A stretch of 64,000 nt of DNA from Helicostylum pulchrum (taxonomy: Eukaryota > Mucoromycota > Mucoromycetes > Mucorales > Mucoraceae). The notes under the pieces were generated by a model. It had not been told where the DNA came from. It worked only from the letters and a program-made list of their open reading frames with translations, and did no database searches. Positions 1 to 10,049 of the stretch are shown here, in pieces (positions within the stretch are counted from its first letter, which is position 1; every line of letters begins with the position of its first letter). The DNA lies in assembly GCA_025677825.1 (NCBI GenBank), contig JAIXMO010000004.1, forward strand, positions 930,001 through 994,000, written 5' to 3'. Position numbers and translations under genes: made by a program.

Positions 1-417
1 ACGTTTGAAAAGACAGGGCATCAAATTCCAAAGGGTAATTTCTTGTGTGCTGTTCCTGGTGTGACTCAAGTAGATGAGACGTACTTTAAGGAACCTCTCA
101 AGTATAACCCTATGCGTTGGGTGGATTTAGATGACCCTGTTCATTCGATGGAGGCTGGTGATGATGCTAATGTTGATTATGGGTTCGGTGTAGCTGGTAT
201 CTCGTCCAAGAGTCCCTTCTTACCTTTTGGTGCTGGGCGTCATCGTTGTATTGGTGAGCAGTTTGGGTACCTTCAAATTAAAACTATCATTGCTACTATG
301 ATTCGTCTTTTTGATATCGAGTTGGAAGAAGGTAAGGGCGTTCCCAAGTCCGATTATACTTCCATGGTCGTTGTACCTGAAAAGCCTGCCAATATTAAGT
401 ATACTTGGAGAGAATAA
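1..417 (+). CDS. ERG11: Sterol 14-alpha-demethylase (CYP51), C-terminal part
   Basis: The reading frame is open from base 1 (frame 1) to the stop at 415-417, so the gene is cut by the window edge and only the last 138 residues are present. The heme-binding loop is intact: PFGAGRHRCIGEQFG, with the axial Cys in RHRCIG, followed by the LQIKTI helix. The tail YTSMVVVPEKPANIKYTW is typical of fungal CYP51. CYP51 is an ER-membrane cytochrome P450 that removes the 14-alpha-methyl group of lanosterol/eburicol in ergosterol synthesis and is the azole target. No intron is visible in this part. It is convergent with the next gene, 231 bases away. CYP51 is the best fit among P450s because of the tail and loop; another P450 subfamily is unlikely. 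Confidence 0.93.
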   Translation, partial: TFEKTGHQIPKGNFLCAVPGVTQVDETYFKEPLKYNPMRWVDLDDPVHSMEAGDDANVDYGFGVAGISSKSPFLPFGAGRHRCIGEQFGYLQIKTIIATMIRLFDIELEEGKGVPKSDYTSMVVVPEKPANIKYTWRE

Positions 418-648
418 TTTCTTTTTTTGGTGACACGAAATTTCCTTTTTTTTCTATATACACAACACATCTATATTATATATACACACACACAAAAAAA
501 AACAACTTATTACACCTCCCTTAAAGCATAATAATAATAAACCTTTTTTTTCACACTTGATATTTTTGGTTTACGATTTGTTGTTTTTATTTTATGTAGT
601 TTTTAAAAAAAGAGAGAAAAAAAATCTAAAAAAAACGGAATTTTTTTT

Positions 649-1089
649 TTAAGATGATTGTGGTTGCCTTGATAAAGTACCAGCAGTCGAACGTAAAAAG
701 TGATCAAACGGACCCCCTCCTCCTTCATATCCCGTGTACTGTAAAACAATGCAGATGATGGCTGTCAATATACTGATGATGATACTAAGTCGAACAAATC
801 CGTAAATCAAGCGAAACAGGCCACGCACGGTCAAGACAATGATGGCAAAGAGTGCGTACAGGATTAACATGGCGAGGGCAACTGGAATGATATCGGTTTG
901 CACAGGAATCGAGTTTAAGACGGTGCAGTAGGTTCGCACAATAGGTGGGCTATGTTGGTAGATTAATGTGATCAAGTGTGAGACTAGCTCAAACACCTGG
1001 CTGGGTTCAGGCGCGCGAAGTTGTGTGCCCAGTTGTTCATAAAAGTAAATGTACCAATTTGAAAATACCTCTGCAACTATAGCGTCCAT
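649..1089 (-). CDS. Apq12-like small nuclear-envelope/ER membrane protein
   Basis: Intron-less, 146 residues from the ATG at 1089. An in-frame extension to 1245 exists but is low-complexity Phe/Ser/Lys translated from an A/G-rich tract and looks like 5' UTR. Residues about 1-65 are soluble. About 70-130 hold two closely spaced hydrophobic segments, with an LTVRGLFRLIYGFVRLSI hairpin between and within them, then a short Gly-rich tail (GYEGGGG). The size and the Pro / hydrophobic / R-x(5)-Y-x(2)-VR / hydrophobic pattern resemble the fungal Apq12 family, which in yeast acts in the nuclear envelope and ER on membrane fluidity and nuclear-pore assembly. The match is by pattern only, so another two-span membrane protein is possible. 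The downstream HID1 gene is on the same strand, ending 207 bases upstream of this ATG. Confidence 0.55.
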   Translation of the reverse strand: MDAIVAEVFSNWYIYFYEQLGTQLRAPEPSQVFELVSHLITLIYQHSPPIVRTYCTVLNSIPVQTDIIPVALAMLILYALFAIIVLTVRGLFRLIYGFVRLSIIISILTAIICIVLQYTGYEGGGGPFDHFLRSTAGTLSRQPQSS

Positions 1090-1295
1090 ATTATTTTTTT
1101 TTGTATATAAAAAGAGAGAGAAAAAAAAAGAGAGAGAAAAAAAAAGAGAGAAAAAGAAAAAAAAAAGAAAATATCCAAGCTTTTTTTGTAATTTTAAAAT
1201 GTAGGACGAAAAAAAAAGAGGACTTTCTTTACCCGGGTAAACCATTTTTACATCACCGCGCCCATCTCTCTTTCTCTTTTTTTTTTATAATAAAT

Positions 1296-4214
1296 TTATT
1301 GTTCTTTGATTTGAAATAATTTGACATGTGTACCATTCCAAGCACCATATTCCCTCATTGATGAAACGTAGTTTTGGCCCCACATCATACTACGGAACCA
1401 AATCACAAGCGCCTCTCCCCACTGAAACTTTCGAATAAACGTGTGCTGGCTTTGTACATCCAAGATCTCGTGGATATCCACCGTCTTTAAAAACTCAATA
1501 ATCTCTTCTAAACTGGTATTGTTATCGACACATTTTTCCTCCACTTTAGGCACCAGGTGCTTCACAACACGCAAAATACAGTCCAGTGGTAACTTTTCTT
1601 TCCAGAACGTGAGCCAGGATTCCGTTGGCATAAATCCGTTACGTGTGCGAAGGCTGTTATCAGCACTATCCTGACGAATGAGGTCTTCTTTTGCCGAGTT
1701 GGTATCATCGGGTTCTCGTTCGGCTTGTGGGTCCTGCTGCACTGATGGCGTACTGGGATCCTCGGTATTAGATGGTTCAACTGACTCGGTCTTTGTTGGT
1801 TCTGTGGATTCGGCCTTTGGTGGTTCAACCGAATCAGTCCCTGTTGTAGGTTCAGTTGTTGTAGGCTCCGTTGTAGACTCTGTTGCATTGGTTGGTTCGG
1901 CTACGATGGTCTTGGACTCCCTTAATACCCTTATTCTCTCTACCTGTGCCACCGCGTCCGCAAACGTAAGACTATCCAGCTTTTCAAAATAATCGTGATG
2001 CAACACAATAGAGTAAATTAAATTTGGGTTCTCTTTAAACTGACAGCGGATGATGTTGTTAAAGATCTCTAAAACATATGCGGTAAGTTGAAGGTTGTAT
2101 TCGTCTGCCATTAAAAATTGCGGTGAGGACATGGAGTTAAATAAGGTTAGGAGTTTAGATGCCGTGGTGACGCCTAGGTTGGTCAAGTGCGGCGATATGT
2201 TGCTGATGGTTAGGATAAGTGATGGGTACAGTGTGGACATGGTTCCGTGTGTTGTGGCAATTAATGTGAAAATTGACTATAGGTAAACGGTAAGTAAGGT
2301 CGTGCTTTTTTTTTAAAAAAAAAAAACTTACAATAATTAAAAAATCAGCATAGGTACCGTTAAATGCGTAAAGACGGATACTGGATGGAAGCGAGGAGTG
2401 TGTGGCAAAATGTGTGTTTAGTTTAATACTAAAGTCCTTGTTGGATGATAGTGTTTGAAGCATAAATGCGCACATACGGACTAAACCTATTTGGGCTGTA
2501 CATGTACAATTCACGTCAATTGATGGGCCCTCTTTTTTTGGTTATTTGTTACTTACATAACTTATCCTTATTATCTATAGCGTGGAATACAAGTGCTACA
2601 GTTAAATCCAGTACACGATCTGTTTCAACAAGGTATTTTGTAAACCTCTATATATTAGGGTTGTTAATAAGGGAATTTTTTTGATAAGAGTTTGTAATTT
2701 TTTTTTTACCGAGTTTATTTCAATTAATCGCCAACACATCATCATTACATCAATATAACAACCAACTCGTTTGGTGGATCCAGGTAAGTACGTATTGACT
2801 GCAGTCATTGGATTGATTAATAATCGGTGAATACCGTTCATTAAAAATTCAAAGTCTTGCTTTCGATGTAGTTTAGACATGTAGTGTCTAAACGCATTTT
2901 CCTCGGGCTTTTGGTGTCCGTCTTCAGGTGTAAATACTTCAAGTTCAACACTGGTTTTAGGAGCGGGGTCTGCTGAATCTAAAGCTTCCGTCTCTGTAAC
3001 GAGATCATGTGTAGCGGATGCAGCAGCGATATCATGATCGTGTTGGCGCAGGAGATCGGCTTGGTGTGGCGGGCGGTAATCTAACAAGATCAATAGGTTG
3101 GTCAAGCAAAATGAAACGAGTTGCTCGCGTGGACCGCCGTTTACAACATGGTTGTAAGGTACCCAGCCCGTCGGGTCGTAGTTACAAATGGTGTTCATGA
3201 AACTACAGAGCATGACTAAAACTACTTTTCGCTCGGTTTTTACAGCTACTTGACGAAGCCATAGATCTTCTTTGGTGAGTAGCTGCGCTGGTGGGACGTA
3301 CATTGATTTGGAGAGTAAGACAGCGAGTAGTCTCAAGACCTCGGTTCGGTTCGACTCGTTGTCTTTGTATGAGGAGATAGGGATCGATGAACCCACGCCG
3401 TTTTCCCAAATTGCATAAACTATCTTGGAGTCGCTGGTTGCTAATGAAATTGGAATAGTAAAACCAGCTAAAAATAATGACTCGATAGTTACTACACAAA
3501 GAAAAAGGGTTAGTCTATTTTTTTTTTGATGTGTTTTTCTTTCTTACGGGTTAAAAGAAATTCACCGCGACAGGGTAGGATTTCATACTCGGGTTTATTA
3601 TCACTGGTTTTTGTAGGTTTCTCAACTTGTCTTGGCGTCCAAAAAAATGAGTCTTCCCAATCTAGAGTATCGGTACTTTCAAATACAAAGGGCATAATAC
3701 GTGTCATAATACGGCAGCAGTTTAATAAGTGGTTAATAGAATGTTGTTCTGAAGGAAAACTTTTGGATTTCAGAATTGATGACATTTTTTCTAAAACCTT
3801 TTTTTTTTTTTGTTAGTTAGTTAGTTAGTTTTTTTTGGGGAGTGTGTGCTGAGCAGTTCTCTTTGTGTATACTTTACTTTATCTATTAGTATTTCAAGGT
3901 TTTCTCGAGCTGTGTCTCGGGTACGGCGAATATCGTTAGCGCCTATCAATGAAAATATATCGTCGGCGGATTCAGGAAGTTCCCAAAACTAGAAACACGT
4001 ATAAGTTACTGCTTTCAAAAAAAAAGAAAAAAAACTAAACTTTTGTGTGTTTTTACCAATTCCCAAAATTCATTATCAGTTACCAAGATACTCTAATATA
4101 ATCAAATGGTTTTTATATATCGTTAAAGAGGTATAAAATTTTATTTTTTACCTTGTCTTCGAATAAACGAAATACACCTTTTCGAAAGGCGAGTTTACTA
4201 TCAGCTGCTCCCAT
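1296..4214 (-). CDS. HID1: HID1 family (Golgi/dymeclin-like) protein
   Basis: Spliced model of eight exons, 825 residues: 4214-4152, 4092-4057, 3988-3878, 3797-3548, 3491-2710, 2647-2557, 2495-2332, 2276-1296. All introns are GT-AG and all phases agree. The start MGAADSKLAFRKGVFRLFED has the family's N-terminal Gly-2 myristoylation pattern. Then come FWELPESADDIFSLI, DIRRTRDTARENLEIL, LLNCCRIMTRIMPFVFES and WEDSFFW. Later blocks are QIGLVRMCAFMLQTLSS and FNGTYADFLI near the end. These blocks follow the HID1 order over the whole length. HID1 is a peripheral Golgi protein needed for secretory granule and membrane sorting; yeast Ecm30 is a distant relative. Exon 2 is only 36 bases. The last exon carries a fungal-specific acidic Thr/Pro/Glu-rich insert (about bases 1750-1915) that interrupts the conserved C-terminal region. 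The start codon is supported by the N-terminal match. Confidence 0.9.
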
Positions 4215-6229
4215 ATATTTGGCAAGAGATACAAAAAGAAGAAACAGAAAAAAAAAAAGTAAAATAAAAAAAGCGTTGCTTTAAACTATTTAAAAAAAAA
4301 ACGTCACTAACATTGTGAAACAAGAATGTATCAAATTTTAAGATTCTGACAACTAAGAGAAAAAAAAATGCAATAGAAATTTTTGAAATTAATATAAACC
4401 TAGTAGAAATTCTTGGTAGACAAGTAGAAGCTTTTGATCTTCGATAGAGATGTTTGATCATCGTGAAAATAATAAAAAAGAAGTGTAGTATAGTAAATCC
4501 ATATTCGTACACTATGTAAATAATCCTCGTGAATGGTTGATCCAATCTTGATAGTCTTCAGGTGTAACTTTCTTGCTTGCCTATTCAATTCTGTCAGCAA
4601 AAGAGGCGTTTTTACGTTATCTCTGAAAATAAATAACAAAAATAATTCAAAATATGACTGTCTAATGACAATTCATTACTACAGGTTCTACTTTCCATTA
4701 AGCCATATTCAATCTATATATTTGCCAGTGAGAATAAGAAATAAAATGGAAACCTTTGGACTCTTAAAAATGATTAAATAGATTACATCAGTAAAAGTGA
4801 ACATTCGTTTTACCAGCTCAAAATGTATTTATTCCGTTATTGTTATTTTGATAAACCACCTTTCTTCCTCTTTTCCTTTACCAGTAAGTAAGTGTGTACT
4901 TTTTTAAAGGAGTTTTTATTCAATTATTATTCTGCATTTTTGTTTCCTTTATGTCGATACAAAAAGGATACGGTTCTTCCTAAAGAAACTACCAGATATA
5001 TGCTAGCACAAGACCATGAGATCGTCTTAGTTATTACATAAAGATATGCTTACCGCACAAAAAAATGTCACGGATTCGCTTCTAATCCAGATGCATCTTA
5101 TGGCTGTACTTACTAAATATATGATCACTTCTCAATCCAATAAAGGAAATTAGGTAAGTTGACTTTATATCTTCATATAAGAAGTAGTATAATTTAATCA
5201 TTTTTAATTGTTTGTTTTTACATATAGATTAATGAATCGCTTATGATGAAAAAAACAAAAAAGGCGCTTAGTTTCTCCAAACCCTCGAGTGGGCCGATAC
5301 TAGTTATCAACCTACAGAAACTAACGCCTCACAGATCGAATCTGCTTTCGAGATTTGTATCTCCAGCACACCGTTAACACCATCTTCTGAAGTTTTTGAA
5401 AAACGAATATATAAAAAAAGTATGGAGGATCAGCAATAAGAACAAATATCTTGAAGAAATACCAAAGGTGCACAAAATTTTGGAAGATTTAATTAGTGGT
5501 GAATGTGATAAACTGCTTGATGACTAAATATCAGTCGACATCCTGGAGTACATTTGGCGATAGCAAAGTACTTGCAGTACAATTCATAAATAACACAATT
5601 ACCTTACTTTCAACAAAAAAGAATGTACGGTAATAAATGGGCATTTATTGAGCAAAGATTGGCTTTGATCCCTCGAGACTGGGAGGACCGTTTATATTGG
5701 GTCAAAGTAATTGAATTGCTTTTTAAAACTAAAAGTGAAGTTTTTTTATTAAAATACGTGCTGTTATATATGATATCTAATGATTGAATTATAGGATTTA
5801 CTTGTTGAATAAAAGTATATCGCTCAAAAGTTGAATAAGGAACATGTATAGGACTAATCAAAGTTGATGCTAACAGTACCATCGCAGCAAACAAATGTTA
5901 GCAATGTGTGTGTACTAATAATTTGCAGCGTATCCGTAACAACTCGAATGAGTTTAATTTTTATAGCAGAAAATAAGATATGGTAATAATAAAAATGTCG
6001 TCTTATCAGAAATAAAAAGTCGGCTTTAGTTTAGAGTATAAGCATTTGTTTCTTTATTAATTAATAAATTTGATATATTTGAATGGTCTACTTATGAGAA
6101 AAAGTTTGATAAATCTTGAATTTCAAACGCGAACCCACTGTAGATACATCAACAATTTTTTCCCTTTTTTTTTCTTTCTCTTTCTTTCTCTCTCTTTCTC
6201 TTTTTTTAAAGATTTTTTTTTAAAAAAAT
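4215..6229. other. Gene-poor spacer with repeat relic
   Basis: About 2 kb between divergent HID1 and the homeobox gene. The HID1 promoter side (4215-4700) is A/T-rich without a convincing ORF. The middle (about 4790-5530) contains a decayed coding relic, listed separately. 5600-6100 shows nothing I can assign. A pyrimidine-rich CTTT/TCTC run at 6157-6210 lies just upstream of the homeobox start and may be its core promoter. Confidence 0.5.
4790..5530 (+). pseudogene. Decayed protein-coding relic of a dispersed family
   Basis: Short reading frames in different phases run in one direction. At 4958-5041 is a peptide YKKDTVLPKETTRYMLAQD ending in a stop. At 5046-5154 there is MLTAQKNVTDSLLIQMHLMA and further residues, ending at a TAG that abuts a donor-like GTAAGT. 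At 5264-5431 and 5433-5527 are further open stretches rich in Glu, Ser and Thr. The non-coding and coding stretch 4790-5030 is similar to the reverse complement of about 56105-56395, and the motif also recurs at 42477-42551. In-frame stops and shifts mark it as dead. I do not recognise the parent protein. Confidence 0.5.
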
Positions 6230-6847
6230 ATGGATAAGAAGCAAGTTATTATGATTGATCCCAAGTCGCTTAGTACAACAGCTAGAAGAAGAATGCGTAC
6301 TTCTCGTGAAGAGACTGTCATATTAGAAGGTTTTTATAACAAGACTCCTAACCCTAATAATGAGCAAAAGCAAGAAATTGCAGCTGCTGTTAATATGGGA
6401 GTTAAAAACGTTCACTTCTGGTATACATTCATATAAAAAAGCTTGTTTGTTAAATCATGCAGTTACTGAAGCATTTATATAGGTTTCAGAACAGAAGAGC
6501 CAAAGATAATAAAAAGAGAAAGATACTTCAATCAAGACAACAAGAACTTGGTAAGCCCTTCTTTACTTGGTTGTTTTATCATTTTTATTTTTATTTTTTT
6601 TAATATATCAGATATAATAGCGCAACAACAACAACAAATTGGAACTGGTCAACATTTATATTATCCACAAACTCAGTTTACAAACCAACAATTAAAAGGA
6701 AAAGCAAAGTTTAATCTACCTCCCATCTCTACTATTATGGTTGAAGACTCTCCAAATCTCGCTATTCCTTTCTTTTTCCATCATCCAAAGTTTGGGCTTG
6801 AGGATTGTATGATTCAGTGGTCAAAGAGTAACGATTCAAGATATTAG
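6230..6847 (+). CDS. Homeodomain transcription factor
   Basis: Three exons, 6230-6420, 6483-6550 and 6612-6847, give 164 residues; introns are GT-AG and phases agree. The homeodomain spans residues about 17-76. Helix 3 is NVHFWFQNRRAKDNKK, with the diagnostic W64, F65, N67 and R69 (homeodomain positions 48, 49, 51, 53). The first intron splits the Trp codon of helix 3. The remaining residues are a short Gln-rich stretch (QQQQQ) and a tail with Phe/His clusters (IPFFFHHPKFG). It should be a nuclear DNA-binding regulator; no target or named orthologue can be given. It lies 125 bases upstream of UNC-50 on the same strand, but there is no sign of a shared transcript. Confidence 0.85.
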
Positions 6848-6972
6848 AATTCAGCTCAGGGCAAAAAAAACACGAGATAAAAAATAAAAGGGTTTAAAAA
6901 TATGGAGGCATAAAATAAATAAATAAAAAAAAACCTTTGTTTTGTCATAAAATTTCTTTTTTTTAAAATAAT

Positions 6973-8100
6973 ATGGAGTTGCTACCAACGAATAAAAGGA
7001 ATGATAGTTCACGTCGGTTTAAAAGGTCCTCTTCTGTACCTTTAATATTATCAAGATTAGTTCGGTTTCCTCAAATGGACTTTGAGGTAAAAAAGACTTT
7101 TTTTTAAAAAAAAAAGACATCTCTTGTTTTGTATAGTAATGGTTCTTTTTTTTTAAAAAAAAAAAATAGTTTGCTCTTTGGCAAATGGCTTATTTGTTGA
7201 TTGCACCGAGAAGAGTGTAAGTCTTGTTTATAAAAGCATAATATATTTTGGTTTAACTCTTTGTTTTTTTATATGAATACAGTTACAGAAATATTTATTA
7301 TCATAAACGTAAAAAGAGAAAGAACAAAAAAAAAAGGATATATCAAAGAGAATAATAATTATTTTTTTGTGTGCAGAAACAAAGAACCAATGGGCCCGAG
7401 ATGATCCAGCCTTTTTAGTGCTCTTGGCATCACTATTATGTTGTAAGTGCAAATCAATACAAAGAAACAATCAAGTTTTTATTTTCTTAAAATTATTATA
7501 GTATCAGCGGTTGCGTGGGGTTTGGTGATTGGTCTTGGAATGATCGGTATACTAAGAGCAATGTTATTTATGGTAATTGTTGACTTTGTACTTGTGGGAT
7601 CTATGGTGGCTACATTTACTTGGTTTGTCACCAATAGATTTTTAAGTCAAAGTAATATGATGACAAACGATCAAAGAGTTGAATGGGCATATGCTTTCGA
7701 TATCCATTGTAACTCTTTCTTTCCTTTGTTTTTAATCTTGTATGTGGTCCAATTCTTCTTTTTACCGCTATTGATTAAGAGTAATTGGGTTTGTTTGATT
7801 GCAAGTAATTTAGTTTATTTAGTTTCTATGACTTGGTATTGTTATGGAACCTTTTTAGGATTTAATGGTATTTATCGCTTTTTCTTTTTTGCGCGCTTTT
7901 GCCCTCTGATAGTAAAATAACAATGGGGCCCATAATTAATTTTTTTGTTTTTATTATTTTTGTTAGTGTTGCCATTTTTAGTTCATACAGAACTTTTATT
8001 ATATCCCATTATTTCATTTATAGTTGGATTTATTGTTTTAACAGTATTTGGTATCAACATTGGAGAAAACGTGATTGGGTTCTATTTTGGCTGGAGTTAA
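6973..8100 (+). CDS. UNC-50/Gmh1 family Golgi membrane protein
   Basis: Six exons (6973-7086, 7170-7216, 7283-7308, 7377-7442, 7502-7867, 7967-8100) encode 250 residues, close to the usual 250-260. After RFPQMDFEFALWQMAYL comes the family signature YRNIYYHKQTKNQWARDDP, interrupted by two introns, one exon of it being only 26 bases. Five or so hydrophobic segments follow, and the end GINIGENVIGFYFGW is conserved. UNC-50 proteins sit in the Golgi/ER membrane; yeast Gmh1 interacts with the Arf exchange factor Gea1/2, and animal UNC-50 is needed for acetylcholine-receptor trafficking. The first intron contains two T-run/A-run palindromes (7098-7115 and 7146-7166). Confidence 0.9.
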
Positions 8101-8233
8101 AATAAACCCTTATTGTAAAATCATCACCCATCATATATCATATAATAAAGAGTCCTTTTTTAAAAAAAAGTGTATATAAACATTAATCCTTGGGAGGCAT
8201 CGATTATTTTTCATCCTCTTTTATTTTTATAAA

Positions 8234-9786
8234 ATGTCAGAAAACAATAACTCTCGGTTGCCTCTTGGAGATAGCAATATCCACGTTATGAGTTTAGGGT
8301 ATATTACTTTGAATAATGAAGAAGTTGAAGATATTGAAGATACAAATATGGGGGATATAAATATGGTAGATGTAAATATGGTAGATGTAAATATGGGAGA
8401 TGAAGATGGAGATATTGATGATGAAGATAGCGACTATGAAGATACTGTCGATGAAGATGCTGGAGATAAACCTATTAGAACTCGTACTCAAGAGTCTCAG
8501 CAGATGAATACTCCTGAAGGCAACATAACTCTTACTCGAACAGCTGGGTCGTCTAACACTCCCGAAGACAGTGAGAGACCCACCACATCTGTTGGAGCTG
8601 ACAATGCTAACGCGAGTATCAGCATACCTGTTACGTCGGAAAAGGATGATAAATATAAAAAGATGATTGAAGAGCTTACTACAAAAATGAAAATTATTCA
8701 TCGGATTCGTCTTCCTGTGCATCCTAGTGCCTGTATTGTTTGTCGTCTTTGTCTTGTTTGTTCTCATGTAAGTTTATATATATAATTTGTCTTTAGTACA
8801 AAAACTTACTTTTTTTTTTCTTTTAGAAATATGGACAAGCCGCTTGTCATTGCGCTAGTTTAGGTGAAGGCACTCCCAAGAAAGGCTGCAGACTTCTTCC
8901 GTTTATGACAGACTCTAGAGTCGTCGTGGGTGATTTTGCGTGCAAAGACTTGCGCAAGTTTACAATTGATTGGGTAGAAAAAAACGCACATAAGATATAT
9001 CAATCTTTACACTATGCTAATGCAGTACCAGCTGGTTATATCAGCGTTTGTTTTGCTAATTCAAGCAAATACTTTAGTGATTGTAAAGGTAGGTTTGGAA
9101 ACGCGAAAAATGCTAAGCGGTTAGGGCCAGATTCTGCCGAATATCAAAAGTACGAAGAAGAAAGAAAAAACGTTGTATTTCCTCCTGGTATATTCGAGTA
9201 TGTAATGGATAGACGCGCTGGTTGGAATCAATCTAGAGTAGATATGCATAAAAGACTAAACAAATCCAAGTTTTATTTACTTTGTTTGGATTCGTGTGAC
9301 TCAGTTCCAATAGATGAAGCGAAAATCATGGGAAAACATTCTCAAGTTACTAACGTAAAAAGAAAAGCCGCGGATGAGCCTGAAGAAAGTAATAAGAGGG
9401 CGAAGAAAACAAAAGACAGTTCACTAACAGAAGACGATCCTGATTCAATGACTGTTTCAATCTGGAACGCACCTTCTTTGGAAACGTATAGCGCGAATGA
9501 TTCGTACAATCTGTTTTCTGCTCTCTTGTACCTTCCTGATTTTAAAGCTGCAGATGTCTTGGTGTTTGAAAGTATTAATTTTAGTAAGAGACGATCTTTT
9601 TCTGACCTACTCAAACATATCGAAAACAAAGTAACATCTGTTGATAAATCGCAAGTAAGGTTTCATTTCGTCGAGAATTACGAGTCTGATATCCAGATGC
9701 AGTCGTTGTTATTTAATGAATCTTCTGATGAAATGTTTAACGGAAATCATTTAGATCTTTATATTGGTACAGGTTTACAACGATAA
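8234..9786 (+). CDS. Unrecognised nuclear-type protein with Cys cluster
   Basis: Two exons, 8234-8767 and 8827-9786, phase 0, 497 residues. I do not recognise the family. Residues about 30-85 are strongly acidic (Asp/Glu) and include four NMxDx pentapeptides. Residues about 85-140 are Ser/Thr-rich. A Cys cluster straddles the intron: four Cys spaced C-x2-C-x2-C-x2-C then SH, followed within 25 residues by CHC and one more Cys; this could bind zinc. A mixed alpha/beta-looking block follows (about 190-330). Then a basic RKAADEPEESNKRAKK segment resembles a bipartite nuclear localisation signal. The C-terminal 100 residues have no recognised motif. Both reading frames of the splice join are open and codon use looks ordinary, so I believe the gene is real. 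Inference only: a chromatin- or nucleic-acid-associated protein. Confidence 0.7.
8345..8404 (+). repeat. Four 15-base in-frame repeats
   Basis: The unit aatatggtagatgta occurs four times with minor changes and is translated as NMGDI, NMVDV, NMVDV and NMGDE. It lies inside the acidic region of the gene at 8234. Confidence 0.85.
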
Positions 9787-9996
9787 ATAAATAATAAAAG
9801 AAATTCCTCTACTTTTTATGCAAAGAACAAAAAAAAAAATTCATTATGTTATCGTTATATTTTTTTTCTATATGGCTCTCCCACTTTTCATGTGAAAGCG
9901 TATACTAAAGTTCGTTATACTGATAATTAAATATGCTTGCAAATTAAAATGTACAAGTGTATTACGTCAATTTTTATATTATTATAAAAAGCTTAC

Positions 9997-10049
<53 letters not shown>

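Noticed and set aside
1090..1245. N-terminal extension of the Apq12-like protein
   Set aside because: Phe/Ser/Lys polymer from an A/G-rich tract; the ATG at 1089 gives the family-sized protein.
7228..7470. Minus-strand ORF over UNC-50 introns
   Set aside because: Runs through confirmed exons and introns of the plus-strand gene with low-complexity composition.
9999..10045. A47 tract as the tail of a retroposed element
   Set aside because: No LINE/SINE-like body, no target duplication and similar A tracts occur throughout introns and spacers.
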